NCBI RefSeq assembly: GCF_015689335.1
Contig: NZ_CP065053.1
Coordinates: forward strand, 5,456,001-5,520,000
Direction: 5' to 3'
DNA from: Massilia antarctica
GTDB lineage: Bacteria; Pseudomonadota; Gammaproteobacteria; Burkholderiales; Burkholderiaceae_D
Length of the DNA stretch: 64,000 nucleotides
Shown here: piece after piece, positions 33,374 to 42,641 of the stretch
Layout of the letters: every line of letters starts with the position of its first letter
Position numbering within the stretch: position 1 is the first letter of the stretch
Program-made: the position numbers and the translations under genes
Notes under the pieces: generated by a model
What the model was told of the DNA's origin: nothing
Seen by the model: the letters and a program-made list of their open reading frames with translations, nothing else
Databases searched by the model: none

Positions 33374-34975
33374 TCACTTCGGCGGGACGGAGTATTTCAC
33401 GGTGTAGCTTCCGGAGCCCGAATACGATTTCACTTCGATGTAGTAATAGCCTGCGGTTCCCACATAGTTGATCGATTCGCTGGATGTGTTGCCCTGGCTG
33501 ACCGCGACCTTGCTCCAGCCTGTGCTCAGCGATTTGTAGAGGGACAAATCGAAGTCGGCGCCGGCCGGTCCGGTCAACTGCACGTTGAAGGTGCCATTGC
33601 CCGCTTGAATGTAACCCGGGCTGGTGTTTGGCACGTAGGCTTTGCCGCCACTGCTCAGCGTTCCGGTTTGGGTAAGGCCGGTATACTTGCCGAACACCGT
33701 CTTCGCCAGTCCTTCATTGACTGCGTGCCAAGGATAACCGAGGGTACGCATACGTGAATTTTCGGTCGGGCGGTAGGTGCCGCTCGAGCAGTAATGCCCC
33801 CCTTGGAAAACCCCTACCGTGCCGTTGGCAACGCTACCGGCCGTGGTTGGTACCGGCGTGGCGGCGGCGATCTTGCTGCCCCATTTGACGTTACGCGTGC
33901 GGTTGAGCGAGACATTGCCTTCCGTTGGCTCGGCACTCAGGTCGCATGTGCCGTATTCGTACTCGTCCGCCAGCGCAAACGCGGTATGGCCGATTTCGTG
34001 CAAAGCCACTTCGATCGACGAGGGGTTCATCGACGCGGTTGCGATCGCCCCGCCCGAACCACCGTAGCGGGTCGAGTTGGAAATGACGACGATGACGTCG
34101 CGCTGGTCCGGAGTAAGAACCGAGCCGACAATGTTATACACCTTGGTTTCGTTGACGCACAGAAGGCGCTCGATGTTATAGCAGTAGAATTCGCCGTCCA
34201 TGGCGGTGTCGCGATAAATGCCTTTATCGATCTCATCGACCCCGGATTGATTGCTCGCGACATCGACGCGGCGAACATTCATGTTGGCGCGATTGCCGGC
34301 GAACAAGGGATCGGCCATGAAGCCGTCGATCACTTTCTTCGCATCGGCTTGCCATTTGCCCATTTCGGCCGCGGTATAGCCATCGCCGATGAACACATAG
34401 TCCATGCGCGCGTTGGACGGGCCCGTGTTGACGATCGTGGTGACGGTCGCCGCTGGCGCCGCAGCGGACATACTCTGGGTGCGCATCATCTTGCTGGCGC
34501 CCACCGCTTTTTCCAGTGAGGCGCGGTCGAATTTTGCCAGCGGTGCGGTAACGGCCTGGATGCCCATAGTGGTCGACGCTGGCGCCAGTACGTCGACGCT
34601 GGCGATGTCTGCGTTAAACGGCAAGGACACCTCAAAAACGCCGTCCGCCTGCTTCACCTGGCGCGACAGATCGATGGCGCCGGTTTTCTGATTGAATACT
34701 TCGATGTGCCTTTGTTGGGTGTTCTTGATCGCCACTTCATGCAGTACCGTCCCCGCGGCATTGCGTGCGACGACGCGCCACTGTTGGCCCGGGGCGTGGC
34801 CGGGCAGGCTCGGGGTCAGCGCAAAATCCCCCACTTCGGCGTGAATCGGCGCAAAATTGACGCCGGTTCGCCCTTCGCTGACGCTCACGCGCAGGGAGAT
34901 GTTTTGCGCCTGTGCCGTAGCTGTCAGGCTTGCCAGGGCCACCAAGGTAAGCGATAAAGATGTGAGTAGTTTCAT
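33374..34975 (-). CDS. Secreted M64-family (IgA-peptidase-like) metalloprotease
   Basis: 533 residues from MKLLTSLSLTLVALASLTATAQA, a clear signal peptide; GAGGA precedes this ATG, so it is chosen over one 4 codons earlier. The zinc site is HEIGH at residues 326-330 (ALHEIGHTAFALADEY), as in peptidase family M64. The preceding domain has the family motif ARMDYVFIGDGYTAAEM, and the last 90 residues look like a PPC-type secreted domain (FNVQLTGPAGADFDLSLY, YYYIEVKSYSGSGSYTVKY). It shares a bidirectional hairpin with the TonB receptor and is transcribed in the same direction as the AraC gene behind it. Confidence 0.88.
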   Translation of the reverse strand: MKLLTSLSLTLVALASLTATAQAQNISLRVSVSEGRTGVNFAPIHAEVGDFALTPSLPGHAPGQQWRVVARNAAGTVLHEVAIKNTQQRHIEVFNQKTGAIDLSRQVKQADGVFEVSLPFNADIASVDVLAPASTTMGIQAVTAPLAKFDRASLEKAVGASKMMRTQSMSAAAPAATVTTIVNTGPSNARMDYVFIGDGYTAAEMGKWQADAKKVIDGFMADPLFAGNRANMNVRRVDVASNQSGVDEIDKGIYRDTAMDGEFYCYNIERLLCVNETKVYNIVGSVLTPDQRDVIVVISNSTRYGGSGGAIATASMNPSSIEVALHEIGHTAFALADEYEYGTCDLSAEPTEGNVSLNRTRNVKWGSKIAAATPVPTTAGSVANGTVGVFQGGHYCSSGTYRPTENSRMRTLGYPWHAVNEGLAKTVFGKYTGLTQTGTLSSGGKAYVPNTSPGYIQAGNGTFNVQLTGPAGADFDLSLYKSLSTGWSKVAVSQGNTSSESINYVGTAGYYYIEVKSYSGSGSYTVKYSVPPK

Positions 34976-35056
34976 TGTCGTCCTCATTCGAGTTTATTGT
35001 TTTCGAACAAGGAGTTTGTTACCATTTTGGAAACGTCGCGCCTTCAATCCTGCTCA

Positions 35057-35067
35057 TTTTGCATAAA
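35057..35067. promoter_or_regulatory. TTTTGCATAAA motif upstream of the M64 protease gene
   Basis: Lies in the gap between the AraC stop and the M64 start, 82 bases before that start. The core TTTGCATAAA recurs at 36110-36119 in the AraC/phospholipase gap. Candidate binding site for the AraC protein; inference. Confidence 0.35.
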
Positions 35068-35102
35068 ACTGCTGCTGTAACGCCCAGCGTGGCCACGCAA
35101 AA

Positions 35103-36023
35103 TCATGTCGACGTTGATGTTGCGGCCCGGTGTTGTTGGCGGAAGATCGTGGGCGACATTCCGTACTGCGAGGAAAATGCACGAGAGAAATGACTGGCGT
35201 TGGTAAAGCCGCATTCCTGCGCGATATCGAGAACCCGCGCTTGCTCCGACAGTAGGGCCGCGCAGGCCCGTTCCAGGCGCAGCTTCATCATGTATTGGTG
35301 CGGCGGCAGTCCAACCGCGCGCCGGAACTCGCGGGAAAAGTGCGCCTCGCTCATGCCGCACAGTGCGGCAAGTTCGGCATTCGACACCGACTCAGCCGAG
35401 CTTTGCGCAATGTGCCGCAGCACGCTGCGCAGCCTGCTGCCGCAGAGGCCGCTCCTCTCGGGCACGCTGGTTGGCTGGGTATAGTGCTCAAGCAAATAAC
35501 ACACAAGGACAGTGATCAAGCCGTCGCACGCCTCTTGCGCAAGCTGTCCCGCCATTGCTGCGGCATTGAGCATTTTATGCACGAGGTCGAGCACGATCCG
35601 GTCCTGCACAAACACGTTGGCCACCAGCTTATTGCTGGCGCCATCATTGCGCAGGCCGCCGAGATGATCGACCAAGTCGACCGGAATGAAGATATTGACG
35701 ATGTCGCAAGCGCTCATCTGGGTCCACTGACCAGATTCACCAGGGGGGGAAATCCGAAAACGGTTCGCAGCGATCATACCACCCCAGACCGGTTTGTTGC
35801 CGGCCCAGATACGTGCCTCCAGAGGAGAAAGCATGAGGGAAAGCCGATAACTCCCAGGATGCGGACTCATCGAACGGACCACGTGTTCGGCATGGCCGCT
35901 GGACCAGCGTCCCAAAGCGGCTTTCGAACGTGGCAATGGACCAATGCAGAGGTCCAATGGCGAGGCGACCCCGCTCTGCAGGAACCAGCGCCGCAGGTCC
36001 TCGGTGCTCGTGATCATCGGCAT
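35103..36023 (-). CDS. AraC-family transcriptional regulator
   Basis: 306 residues from ATG (MPMITSTED); the longest in-frame start is a TTG and is not used. The C-terminal 100 residues hold two helix-turn-helix motifs of AraC type: SNAELAALCGMSEAHFSREFRRAVG and VLDIAQECGFTNASHFSRAFSSQYGMSP. The N-terminal 200 residues resemble the AraC-binding-like domain 35H (RWSSGHAEHVVRSM, FIPVDLVDHLGG). It lies between the M64 protease gene (same strand) and the phospholipase gene (divergent), so it could control both exoenzymes. The regulator family usually activates. Confidence 0.9.
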   Translation of the reverse strand: MPMITSTEDLRRWFLQSGVASPLDLCIGPLPRSKAALGRWSSGHAEHVVRSMSPHPGSYRLSLMLSPLEARIWAGNKPVWGGMIAANRFRISPPGESGQWTQMSACDIVNIFIPVDLVDHLGGLRNDGASNKLVANVFVQDRIVLDLVHKMLNAAAMAGQLAQEACDGLITVLVCYLLEHYTQPTSVPERSGLCGSRLRSVLRHIAQSSAESVSNAELAALCGMSEAHFSREFRRAVGLPPHQYMMKLRLERACAALLSEQARVLDIAQECGFTNASHFSRAFSSQYGMSPTIFRQQHRAATSTST

Positions 36024-36102
36024 GTCGCTTTCGGTGTGAGGGGGCAATTCTAATAATTGTCATTTTATCATCTGTTTTAAAGCCACTTTATGCGTATTTC
36101 TA

Positions 36103-36117
36103 TATGCAATTTGCATA
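36103..36117. promoter_or_regulatory. Palindrome TATGCAA-T-TTGCATA in the divergent AraC/phospholipase gap
   Basis: Two perfect 7-base arms around one base, 80 bases before the AraC start and about 198 before the phospholipase start. It overlaps the TTTGCATAAA core seen before the M64 gene. A similar half site (TATGCGTA) is 13 bases to the left. Confidence 0.45.
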
Positions 36118-36314
36118 AATTAGCATGGTCGTTGACCTTGGGCGACGCTTCCCCGCGCCCTCCTCCGTCATCAGGGAGCTGGCTTGTCGCCCTTGAAACC
36201 GATCGTGTGATGCTAAACTTGTGCAGGCGATCAAACCGACGTAGGGCCCGCTAAAAGAACGGGTAGTAAAAAAGTCGGGTATTTCCGAACCTCACCGTTA
36301 GCCGAGGATAAAGA

Positions 36315-38486
36315 ATGATGCCCCCCGAAGGAAGACGGAAATTCTTGCGGTTTGCAGGGGCCTCGGCCGGCGCCACCTTGGCGAGCGCGGCTTTTCCCGG
36401 GCTGATACGCGACGCCTTGGCCATACCGGCCAACAGGATCAAGGGAACGATTGCCGACGTGGAGCATGTGCTGATCTTCATGCAGGAAAATCGCGCCTTT
36501 GACCACTATTTCGGCAGCCTGCCGGGCGTGCGCGGATTCGACGATCCGCGTGCCATTACGCTACCGAGCGGCAAACCAGTGTGGTACCAGCCCGATGCGA
36601 GCGGCGGCTACGTGTTGCCATTCCACTTGGACACCCGGAACACCAGTGCGCTATCGCTCGGCACCGACCACCACTGGAAGGGCTCGCAACTGACCTGGCA
36701 AGGCTGGGATGCCTGGGTCAAACAAAAAACCGCCCAGTCGATGGGCTATTTCGACCGCGGCGACCTGCCCTTCTATTACGCGCTGGCCGACGCCTTCACC
36801 GTCTGCGACGCCTACCATTGCTCGGTTTTTGGCGCAACCGATCCGAACCGCCTGTACTCGCTGACCGGCAGTAACCAGGGCTGGATGGACTCCATGGGCA
36901 GTCTCTACAACATCGATAAGGCCGGTGTTTACCACAACGATCCCGCGCTGGACAATGTCTCGGCCAGCGCAAGCAGTGGCGCACCCAACTGGCGCACCTA
37001 TGCCGAGGTGCTGGAGTCGAACAATGTCAGCTGGAAGGTGTACCAGGAATGGGATAACTACGGCGACAACTACCTTGCCTATTTCCGCAATTTCCGTGTC
37101 AATGCCGACGGCAGCCGCTTGTCCCCGACGGCGGCCTTGTACCAAAAGGGGCGCATGATCGCGCCCGGCTCGACCCAGGCCAACTGCGTCGGCACCAAGG
37201 GCGACTGGCTGCTCAAGTGCTTCGCCGACGACGTGCTCAACAATCGCCTGCCGCAGGTGGCGTGGATTGTCGCGCCGAGCGCGTTTACCGAACATTCGCC
37301 AAACTCGCCCAATGCTGGCGAGAACTTCACCGCGCGCTTGCTGGCGGCGCTGGTGGCCAATCCCGCCGTCTGGTCGAAGACGGTGTTGCTGCTGATGTAC
37401 GATGAGAACGACGGCTTTTTTGACCACGTGCCATCCGACCTGGCGCCGCTCCGGCCGAGCATGGGCAGGACCACACTGGCCGACGTCGGCGCTTTCGAGG
37501 CCTACAATGGGGTGCCGGTCGGGCTCGGCCCGCGGGTGCCGATGCTCGTGATTTCTCCGTGGAGCAAGGGCGGACGGGTGTGCTCCCAACTATTCGACCA
37601 CACCTCGCAGATCCGGTTCCTGGAAGAGTGGCTGGTGGCTGGGCTGGGTAAGGAGCGCGCCGCCGTCAGCTGCGAGCTGATCTCGCCGTGGCGCCGCGCG
37701 GTATGCGGCGACCTGAGCTCGGCCTTCGAGTTCGCCTCCCCGGACAGCCATTGGCCCTCCTCGCTTCCCAAGTCCACCACCTATAAATTGGTGACTGGCA
37801 AGCCAACGCCAATGCCGCCCGACGTGCAAGTGCTACCCAGGCAGGAGCCGTATCCGGCGGCGAGCGGCGCCCGCCATGCCTGCGCCTTGCCCTATGCGGT
37901 GGAGGTACAGGCGTGTGTGAGCAGCAACAAGCAGCTTGTGCTCGCGTTTGCCAACACCGGTAGCGCGGGTGTGGCGTTCATCGTGTATTCGCGCGAACGC
38001 GCCGGCGGCCCCTGGTATTACACGGTCGAAGCGGGCAAGCGGATCGATCAGGACGCCTGGAGCTGGCCAATGGGCCGCTATGAACTGAGCGTGAACGGCC
38101 CGAACGGCTTCCTGCGCGGCTTCAGGGGCAGCCTGGCGGCAGTCACCGTCAACGCAGCCAGGCCCGAAGTGCAAGCGGCCTGCGATACGGTCAACGGCAA
38201 CGTCAAACTGACCTTGTCGAACCTGGACGGCGCGAGCGCCTGCATGTTCACGCTGACCGACAATGCCTACGGCACCGCGGCGCGCAGCTTCACCGTGGCG
38301 GCCGGCCAGGCGACGACGGTCAATTGCGTGCTCGGCGCTAGTTATGGATGGTATGACCTGAGCGTGGCCAGCGACGCCGATGCGCAATGGCTGCGCCGGC
38401 TCGCTGGCCACATCGAGACCGGCAAACCCAGCCGGACCGATCCAATCATCGGTGCCGTGAGGCCCAAGTCGCCGAGCGGAGCGTAA
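36315..38486 (+). CDS. Tat-exported phosphocholine-specific phospholipase C
   Basis: 723 residues. A twin-arginine signal (GRRKFLRFAGASAGATLASAAFPG) opens the protein; GAGGATAAAG is the ribosome site. The phosphoesterase domain shows HVLIFMQENRAFDHYFGSLPG and EHSPNSPNAGENF, ending near residue 480; PPLA-type motif LLLMYDENDGFFDHV lies near residue 365. Two C-terminal DUF756-like domains (about 510-605 and 615-705) read VSSNKQLVLAFANTGSAGV and CDTVNGNVKLTLSNLDG. This is the plcN/plcH plan. It is divergent from the AraC regulator. Confidence 0.9.
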   Translation: MMPPEGRRKFLRFAGASAGATLASAAFPGLIRDALAIPANRIKGTIADVEHVLIFMQENRAFDHYFGSLPGVRGFDDPRAITLPSGKPVWYQPDASGGYVLPFHLDTRNTSALSLGTDHHWKGSQLTWQGWDAWVKQKTAQSMGYFDRGDLPFYYALADAFTVCDAYHCSVFGATDPNRLYSLTGSNQGWMDSMGSLYNIDKAGVYHNDPALDNVSASASSGAPNWRTYAEVLESNNVSWKVYQEWDNYGDNYLAYFRNFRVNADGSRLSPTAALYQKGRMIAPGSTQANCVGTKGDWLLKCFADDVLNNRLPQVAWIVAPSAFTEHSPNSPNAGENFTARLLAALVANPAVWSKTVLLLMYDENDGFFDHVPSDLAPLRPSMGRTTLADVGAFEAYNGVPVGLGPRVPMLVISPWSKGGRVCSQLFDHTSQIRFLEEWLVAGLGKERAAVSCELISPWRRAVCGDLSSAFEFASPDSHWPSSLPKSTTYKLVTGKPTPMPPDVQVLPRQEPYPAASGARHACALPYAVEVQACVSSNKQLVLAFANTGSAGVAFIVYSRERAGGPWYYTVEAGKRIDQDAWSWPMGRYELSVNGPNGFLRGFRGSLAAVTVNAARPEVQAACDTVNGNVKLTLSNLDGASACMFTLTDNAYGTAARSFTVAAGQATTVNCVLGASYGWYDLSVASDADAQWLRRLAGHIETGKPSRTDPIIGAVRPKSPSGA

Positions 38487-38732
38487 ATCTCCCATCTGCA
38501 AGGCTTCGAAACGCTCAAAAACATCTTCGCGTTCGCCGCATCGACGCCGTACTTCCATCGTCAAATCTACCAACCCGACAATTCTCATGCGATCAGCCGT
38601 GTACGGGATGCCAAGCGCCCTTCGTACACAGCGTTCCTGACATGGTTGAAGATAAACCGGCACTCGACCGCTATACCTGGTCGTTTTTAAAGCTGAAAAT
38701 ATCCTTCGCGCCCCGGCGAATGTCCTCCGTTC

Positions 38733-39308
38733 TCAGTCCGATATATTCAAATCGACGTTGACAAGTTCTTCGTAGACGTATCCTTCGGCTTCATTGCGCA
38801 GCAAGACTCGTACGTGCTTGACCGAGCACTTTTCTCCGACCGTGAAGCCCATCTGAATATGCCCTTGGCCCCGAAGCGTCTCAGTCAAGCCGGCATACGT
38901 CATGCTGCACGTCGTATCCGGAATCGTGTTGGCAATCAGGCCGTGCGGTGTATTGATTGAGTACTCCAGATTGACCGGGATAAACGTCCCTTTTTTCACC
39001 GTTATACGTTTGCCGTTTGGAAAAGTCACTTTGGAAATTTTGGAACCAGCGCCGTCCTTCTTCTGGGCATCCAGTGCAGGATGAGGCACGAAAGTATAGT
39101 TAACGGGAATATCCTGCCGAAAAATCTCGGCCGACTTCGCATTCTTGAAAACCACGCCTCCTGTGCCCTGTACCGCGCCGAATTGCTTGGCGCTACAGAA
39201 CCTCCCAGTACCGCGTTGCCAGGGCCCTTCTGGCATGGCGTCACGGCGACGACATCCCCGCAATGGCAAATACGTTCCACCGCCCTGACCCACGTATGGT
39301 TGGGTCAT
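38733..39308 (-). CDS. Unrecognised protein, uncertain N terminus
   Basis: 191 residues if started at MTQPYVGQGG. The first 60 residues are Arg/Gly-rich and look unlike a normal protein start, while the rest (FRQDIPVNYTFVPHPALD, ISKVTFPNGKRITVKKGTF, SMTYAGLTETLRGQGH) reads as a genuine globular beta protein. There is no signal peptide in the version seen and no recognised family. Base composition is less G/C-rich than the surroundings. The true start may be further inside, or a frame error or decay may have replaced an original N-terminal signal. Confidence 0.45.
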   Translation of the reverse strand: MTQPYVGQGGGTYLPLRGCRRRDAMPEGPWQRGTGRFCSAKQFGAVQGTGGVVFKNAKSAEIFRQDIPVNYTFVPHPALDAQKKDGAGSKISKVTFPNGKRITVKKGTFIPVNLEYSINTPHGLIANTIPDTTCSMTYAGLTETLRGQGHIQMGFTVGEKCSVKHVRVLLRNEAEGYVYEELVNVDLNISD

Positions 39309-39335
39309 GTCGCAAGTGCCCAGCACGCGAAATGG

Positions 39336-39677
39336 TCAGCTTTCAGGGTCATAGTGGAACTCGCGCAGCTCTTGTGCACAGCGGCAGGCCGTGGCGAGCC
39401 TGGCCGCCCATTGAACGGCAACGTCCCTTGACGGGAGCTCAAGCACACAAAAACCCCCATCGAACTCGCGAGTCTGGCGGTAGGTTTCGCTTGTGCTGCT
39501 GCCGTCCGGCGCAACCAACAGCGCCCCGATCCCGGCGTTGATGCCGCCACCAAATACATAGACCCCGGCAGCCTTGGCCTCGCGGATCACTGCATGCGAC
39601 GCCTCGCTGACGGCTGCCATGTCCTCGGCAGGAACATCCATCGCACCCGCAGGGAAGGAAATGAGAAATTTTGTCAT
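39336..39677 (-). CDS. YCII-related domain protein
   Basis: 113 residues: MTKFLISFPAGAMDVP, then SHAVIREAKAAGVYVFGGGI and FDGGFCVLELPSRDVAVQWA. This is the compact ferredoxin-like fold of YCII/DGPF-type proteins, some of which accompany ECF sigma factors. No sigma-factor gene is next to it here. Function unknown. Confidence 0.75.
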   Translation of the reverse strand: MTKFLISFPAGAMDVPAEDMAAVSEASHAVIREAKAAGVYVFGGGINAGIGALLVAPDGSSTSETYRQTREFDGGFCVLELPSRDVAVQWAARLATACRCAQELREFHYDPES

Positions 39678-39864
39678 GTCCAGTTACTCTCTTTACCCGG
39701 TTGTCAGGCCCACGGGTATTGACGGTTTGAGCACCGTTTGCGCCTTAAAGATCCCCGACATCCTGGACGAGATCGCGCACAGGGCCGATCCGTGAAAACC
39801 AGCTTCACATCGGCGCCTGTGCACGCAAATATCTAAGCCGCTACGGATATGGAAGCAAGCATCT

Positions 39865-42066
39865 TCACGATTTAGCCGCAACATTCGCCCGTGCCGTATG
39901 CACTTTTCTGTAGCTGTCGATCAGACGTTCGTGCTTGTCGAGCCCTTCCAGTTTCATGCTCGTCGGCGTCAAACCGAAGAAACGCACGCTGCCGTCCACC
40001 GACCCCATGACCGCATCCATGCGAGGGTTGCCAAACATCCGGCGGAAGTTGACCTCGTAATCGGCCAGTTCCAGGTCGTCATCGAGCTGCACCTCAAGCA
40101 CGGCGTTCAAGGCTTGGTAAAACAATCCTCGCTCGACCGTGTTGTCGTTGTACTGCAGGAAGGCTTGCACCAACTCCTGCGTCTCCTCAAATTGCTGTAA
40201 GGCGAGATGGATCAGCAGCTTCAGCTCCAGCGTTGTCAGCTGCCCCCAGACCGTATTCTCGTCAAATTCGATGCCGATCAAGGTGGCGATGTCGGCGTAT
40301 TCGTCCAGCTCGCTGTTCTCCAAACGATCGAGGAGTGCTTCGAGGCTGGCATCGTCCAGTCGATGCAAGTTCAAAATATCGGCGCGGAACAACAGCGCCT
40401 TGTTTGTGTTATCCCAGATCAAATCTTCCACCGGATAAACTTCCGAATATCCCGGCACCAAAATGCGGCAGGCGGCGGCGCCTAAATTATCGTAGGCCGC
40501 CATATACACTTCTTTTCCCATGCCTTCGAGGATGCCGAACAAGGTCGCGGCCTCCTCGGCATTGGCGTTCTCGCCCTGGCTGCAAAAATCCCACTCAACA
40601 AAATCATGATCGGCTTTGGCACTGAAAAAGCGCCACGACACGATACCGCTGGAATCGATGAAGTGTTCAACAAAATTATTCGGCTCGGTGACGGCGTTAC
40701 TGACGAAGGTGGGCCGAGGCAAATCGTTCAAGCCTTCAAAACTGCGACCCTGCAGCAACTCCGTAAGACTACGTTCCAGTGCCACCTCGAAGCTTGGATG
40801 CGCTCCGAACGAGGCAAACACGCCGCCCGTCCGTGGATTCATCAAGGTAACGCACATCACTGGGTAAGCCCCGCCCAGTGACGCATCCTTGACCAGCACC
40901 GGGAAGCCCTGCTCTTCCAATGCCTCAATGCCGGCCAGAATGCCAGGGTACTTCGCCAGCACCTCGTGCGGCACGTCCGGCAATGCGATTTCCCCTTCCA
41001 GGATGTCGCGTTTGACCGCCCTTTCGAAAATCTCCGACAGGCATTGCACCTGCGCTTCGGCCAGCGTATTCCCGGCGCTCATGCCATTGCTGACGTAGAG
41101 GTTTTCGATCAGGTTGGACGGAAAATACACCACCGCGCCGTCGGACTTGCGCACATACGGCAGCGAACAGATACCGCGCTGCACGTTGCCGGAGTTGGTG
41201 TCGATCAGATGAGAGCCACGTAACTCGCCATCGGGATTGTAAATCTCCAGACAGTACTCGTCCAGAATGCCAGCCGGTAGCGCATCTTTGCGGCCGGGCT
41301 TGAACCAGCGCTCGTCGGGGTAATGCACGAAGGCCGCGTTGGCGATGTCTTCGCCCCAAAACGTACCACCGTAAAAATGATTGAAATTGAGTCGCTCGAT
41401 AAACTCCCCCAAGGCCGACGCCAAGGCGCTTTCCTTGGTCGATCCCTTGCCGTTGGTAAAACACATCGGCGAGTGGGCGTCGCGGATATGCAGCGACCAC
41501 ACATTGGGAACGATATTGCGCCATGAAGCGATTTCAATCTTCATGCCCAAACCCGCCAGCACGCCGGACATATTGGCGATGGTTTCTTCCAACGGCAGAT
41601 CCTTGCCCGCAATGAAGGTGCTGGCCCCGGACGCTGGTTTCAACGTCAGCAACGCCTGAGCATCGGCGTCCAGATTCTCCACCTCGTTGATCACGAACTC
41701 GGGCCCGGCTTGCACCACTTTTTTCACCGTACAACGCTCGATGGAGCGAAGAATCCCCTGGCGGTCTTTATCAGAGATATCCGCCGGCAACTCGACATCA
41801 ATCTTGAAAATCTGCTGGTAACGATTTTCCGGATCTACAATATTGTTTTGCGATAGGCGGATATTCTCGGTAGGAATATTGCGAGTTACGCAATACAACT
41901 TCACGAAGTAAGCTGCGCACAAAGCCGATGAGGCCAGGAAGTAATCGAAGGGACCAGGCGCGGAGCCATCGCCCTTGTAGCGCACAGGCTGGTCGGCGAC
42001 CACTGTGAAATCATCGAACTTGGCCTCAAGACGAAGCTTATCGAGAAAGTTGACCTTAATTTCCAT
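39865..42066 (-). CDS. OsmC-YcaO fusion protein
   Basis: 733 residues. Residues 1-140 form an OsmC/Ohr domain (FDYFLASSALCAAYFVKLYC, ending in a Cys pair position typical of the family). From about residue 160 a YcaO domain follows (NGKGSTKESALASALGEFIERL, then NLIENLYVSNGMSAGNTLAEAQVQCLSEIFERA, and a Pro-poor helical end). YcaO enzymes bind ATP to activate backbone amides; E. coli YcaO itself affects RimO-dependent beta-methylthiolation of ribosomal protein S12. OsmC fusions of this length are known in bacteria. No precursor peptide or partner is adjacent, so a stand-alone E. coli YcaO-like role is favoured over azoline formation. Confidence 0.88.
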   Translation of the reverse strand: MEIKVNFLDKLRLEAKFDDFTVVADQPVRYKGDGSAPGPFDYFLASSALCAAYFVKLYCVTRNIPTENIRLSQNNIVDPENRYQQIFKIDVELPADISDKDRQGILRSIERCTVKKVVQAGPEFVINEVENLDADAQALLTLKPASGASTFIAGKDLPLEETIANMSGVLAGLGMKIEIASWRNIVPNVWSLHIRDAHSPMCFTNGKGSTKESALASALGEFIERLNFNHFYGGTFWGEDIANAAFVHYPDERWFKPGRKDALPAGILDEYCLEIYNPDGELRGSHLIDTNSGNVQRGICSLPYVRKSDGAVVYFPSNLIENLYVSNGMSAGNTLAEAQVQCLSEIFERAVKRDILEGEIALPDVPHEVLAKYPGILAGIEALEEQGFPVLVKDASLGGAYPVMCVTLMNPRTGGVFASFGAHPSFEVALERSLTELLQGRSFEGLNDLPRPTFVSNAVTEPNNFVEHFIDSSGIVSWRFFSAKADHDFVEWDFCSQGENANAEEAATLFGILEGMGKEVYMAAYDNLGAAACRILVPGYSEVYPVEDLIWDNTNKALLFRADILNLHRLDDASLEALLDRLENSELDEYADIATLIGIEFDENTVWGQLTTLELKLLIHLALQQFEETQELVQAFLQYNDNTVERGLFYQALNAVLEVQLDDDLELADYEVNFRRMFGNPRMDAVMGSVDGSVRFFGLTPTSMKLEGLDKHERLIDSYRKVHTARANVAAKS

Positions 42067-42641
42067 GGGGGATTCTAATGAGTGTGCGAAATGACGGAGT
42101 CGATATTATCGTCGTTTTTGCCCTCACGGCATAGCTACAGGCGGGAGCAAGCAAGGCAGCCGCCGGAATACCGGGGCCTGCGGCCGAAGACTCTTGCTGG
42201 GCGCATCGCTGCGAGCGACGCGGTAAGCGGTCGATCAAAGCGGCGCTAACAGCCCGACGAACAGGTAGGCCACCTTGCCGCCATCGATGGCGGACGCCCG
42301 TACACCGTTGACAATCCCTCCGACTTGCCGTGTCATACTGGGCAGGCTCTGCCCGCCCATCATTGGGTCTACCCGACGCGGGCGAGCAAGCGCCTGGTCC
42401 CGGTCGAAATCGCCTTCGGTCCGCTGGTCGTCAACGGCGAGGCCAGCGGCTGCGATTTGCGGCCGGGCGACCCATCGATCGGACACGCCCAGCCCGCCTG
42501 CGGAAGCAGCTGCGGCACAGCGCAATTGTTCAACAATCAATGTTTAACAAGAAGAAATTGTTTCACCGCCGAGTGCAAGCTTGTGTTGTAATTAAGTGGT
42601 ATTTGAAAATGTAAGTACACCAATAATTACATGGAGACACT
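42067..42641. other. Intergenic region between divergent ycaO-like and serine-hydrolase genes
   Basis: No gene can be supported. Between 42320 and 42520 one plus-strand frame reads somewhat like protein (KRLVPVEIAFGPLVVNGEAS), without a matching start or family, and may be a decayed remnant. The last 100 bases before the hydrolase are A/T-rich and should hold its promoter. Confidence 0.4.

Noticed and set aside
42320..42520. A small gene in the 42.3-42.5 kb gap
   Set aside because: One frame looks slightly protein-like but has no start with a ribosome site, no family and no consistent composition.
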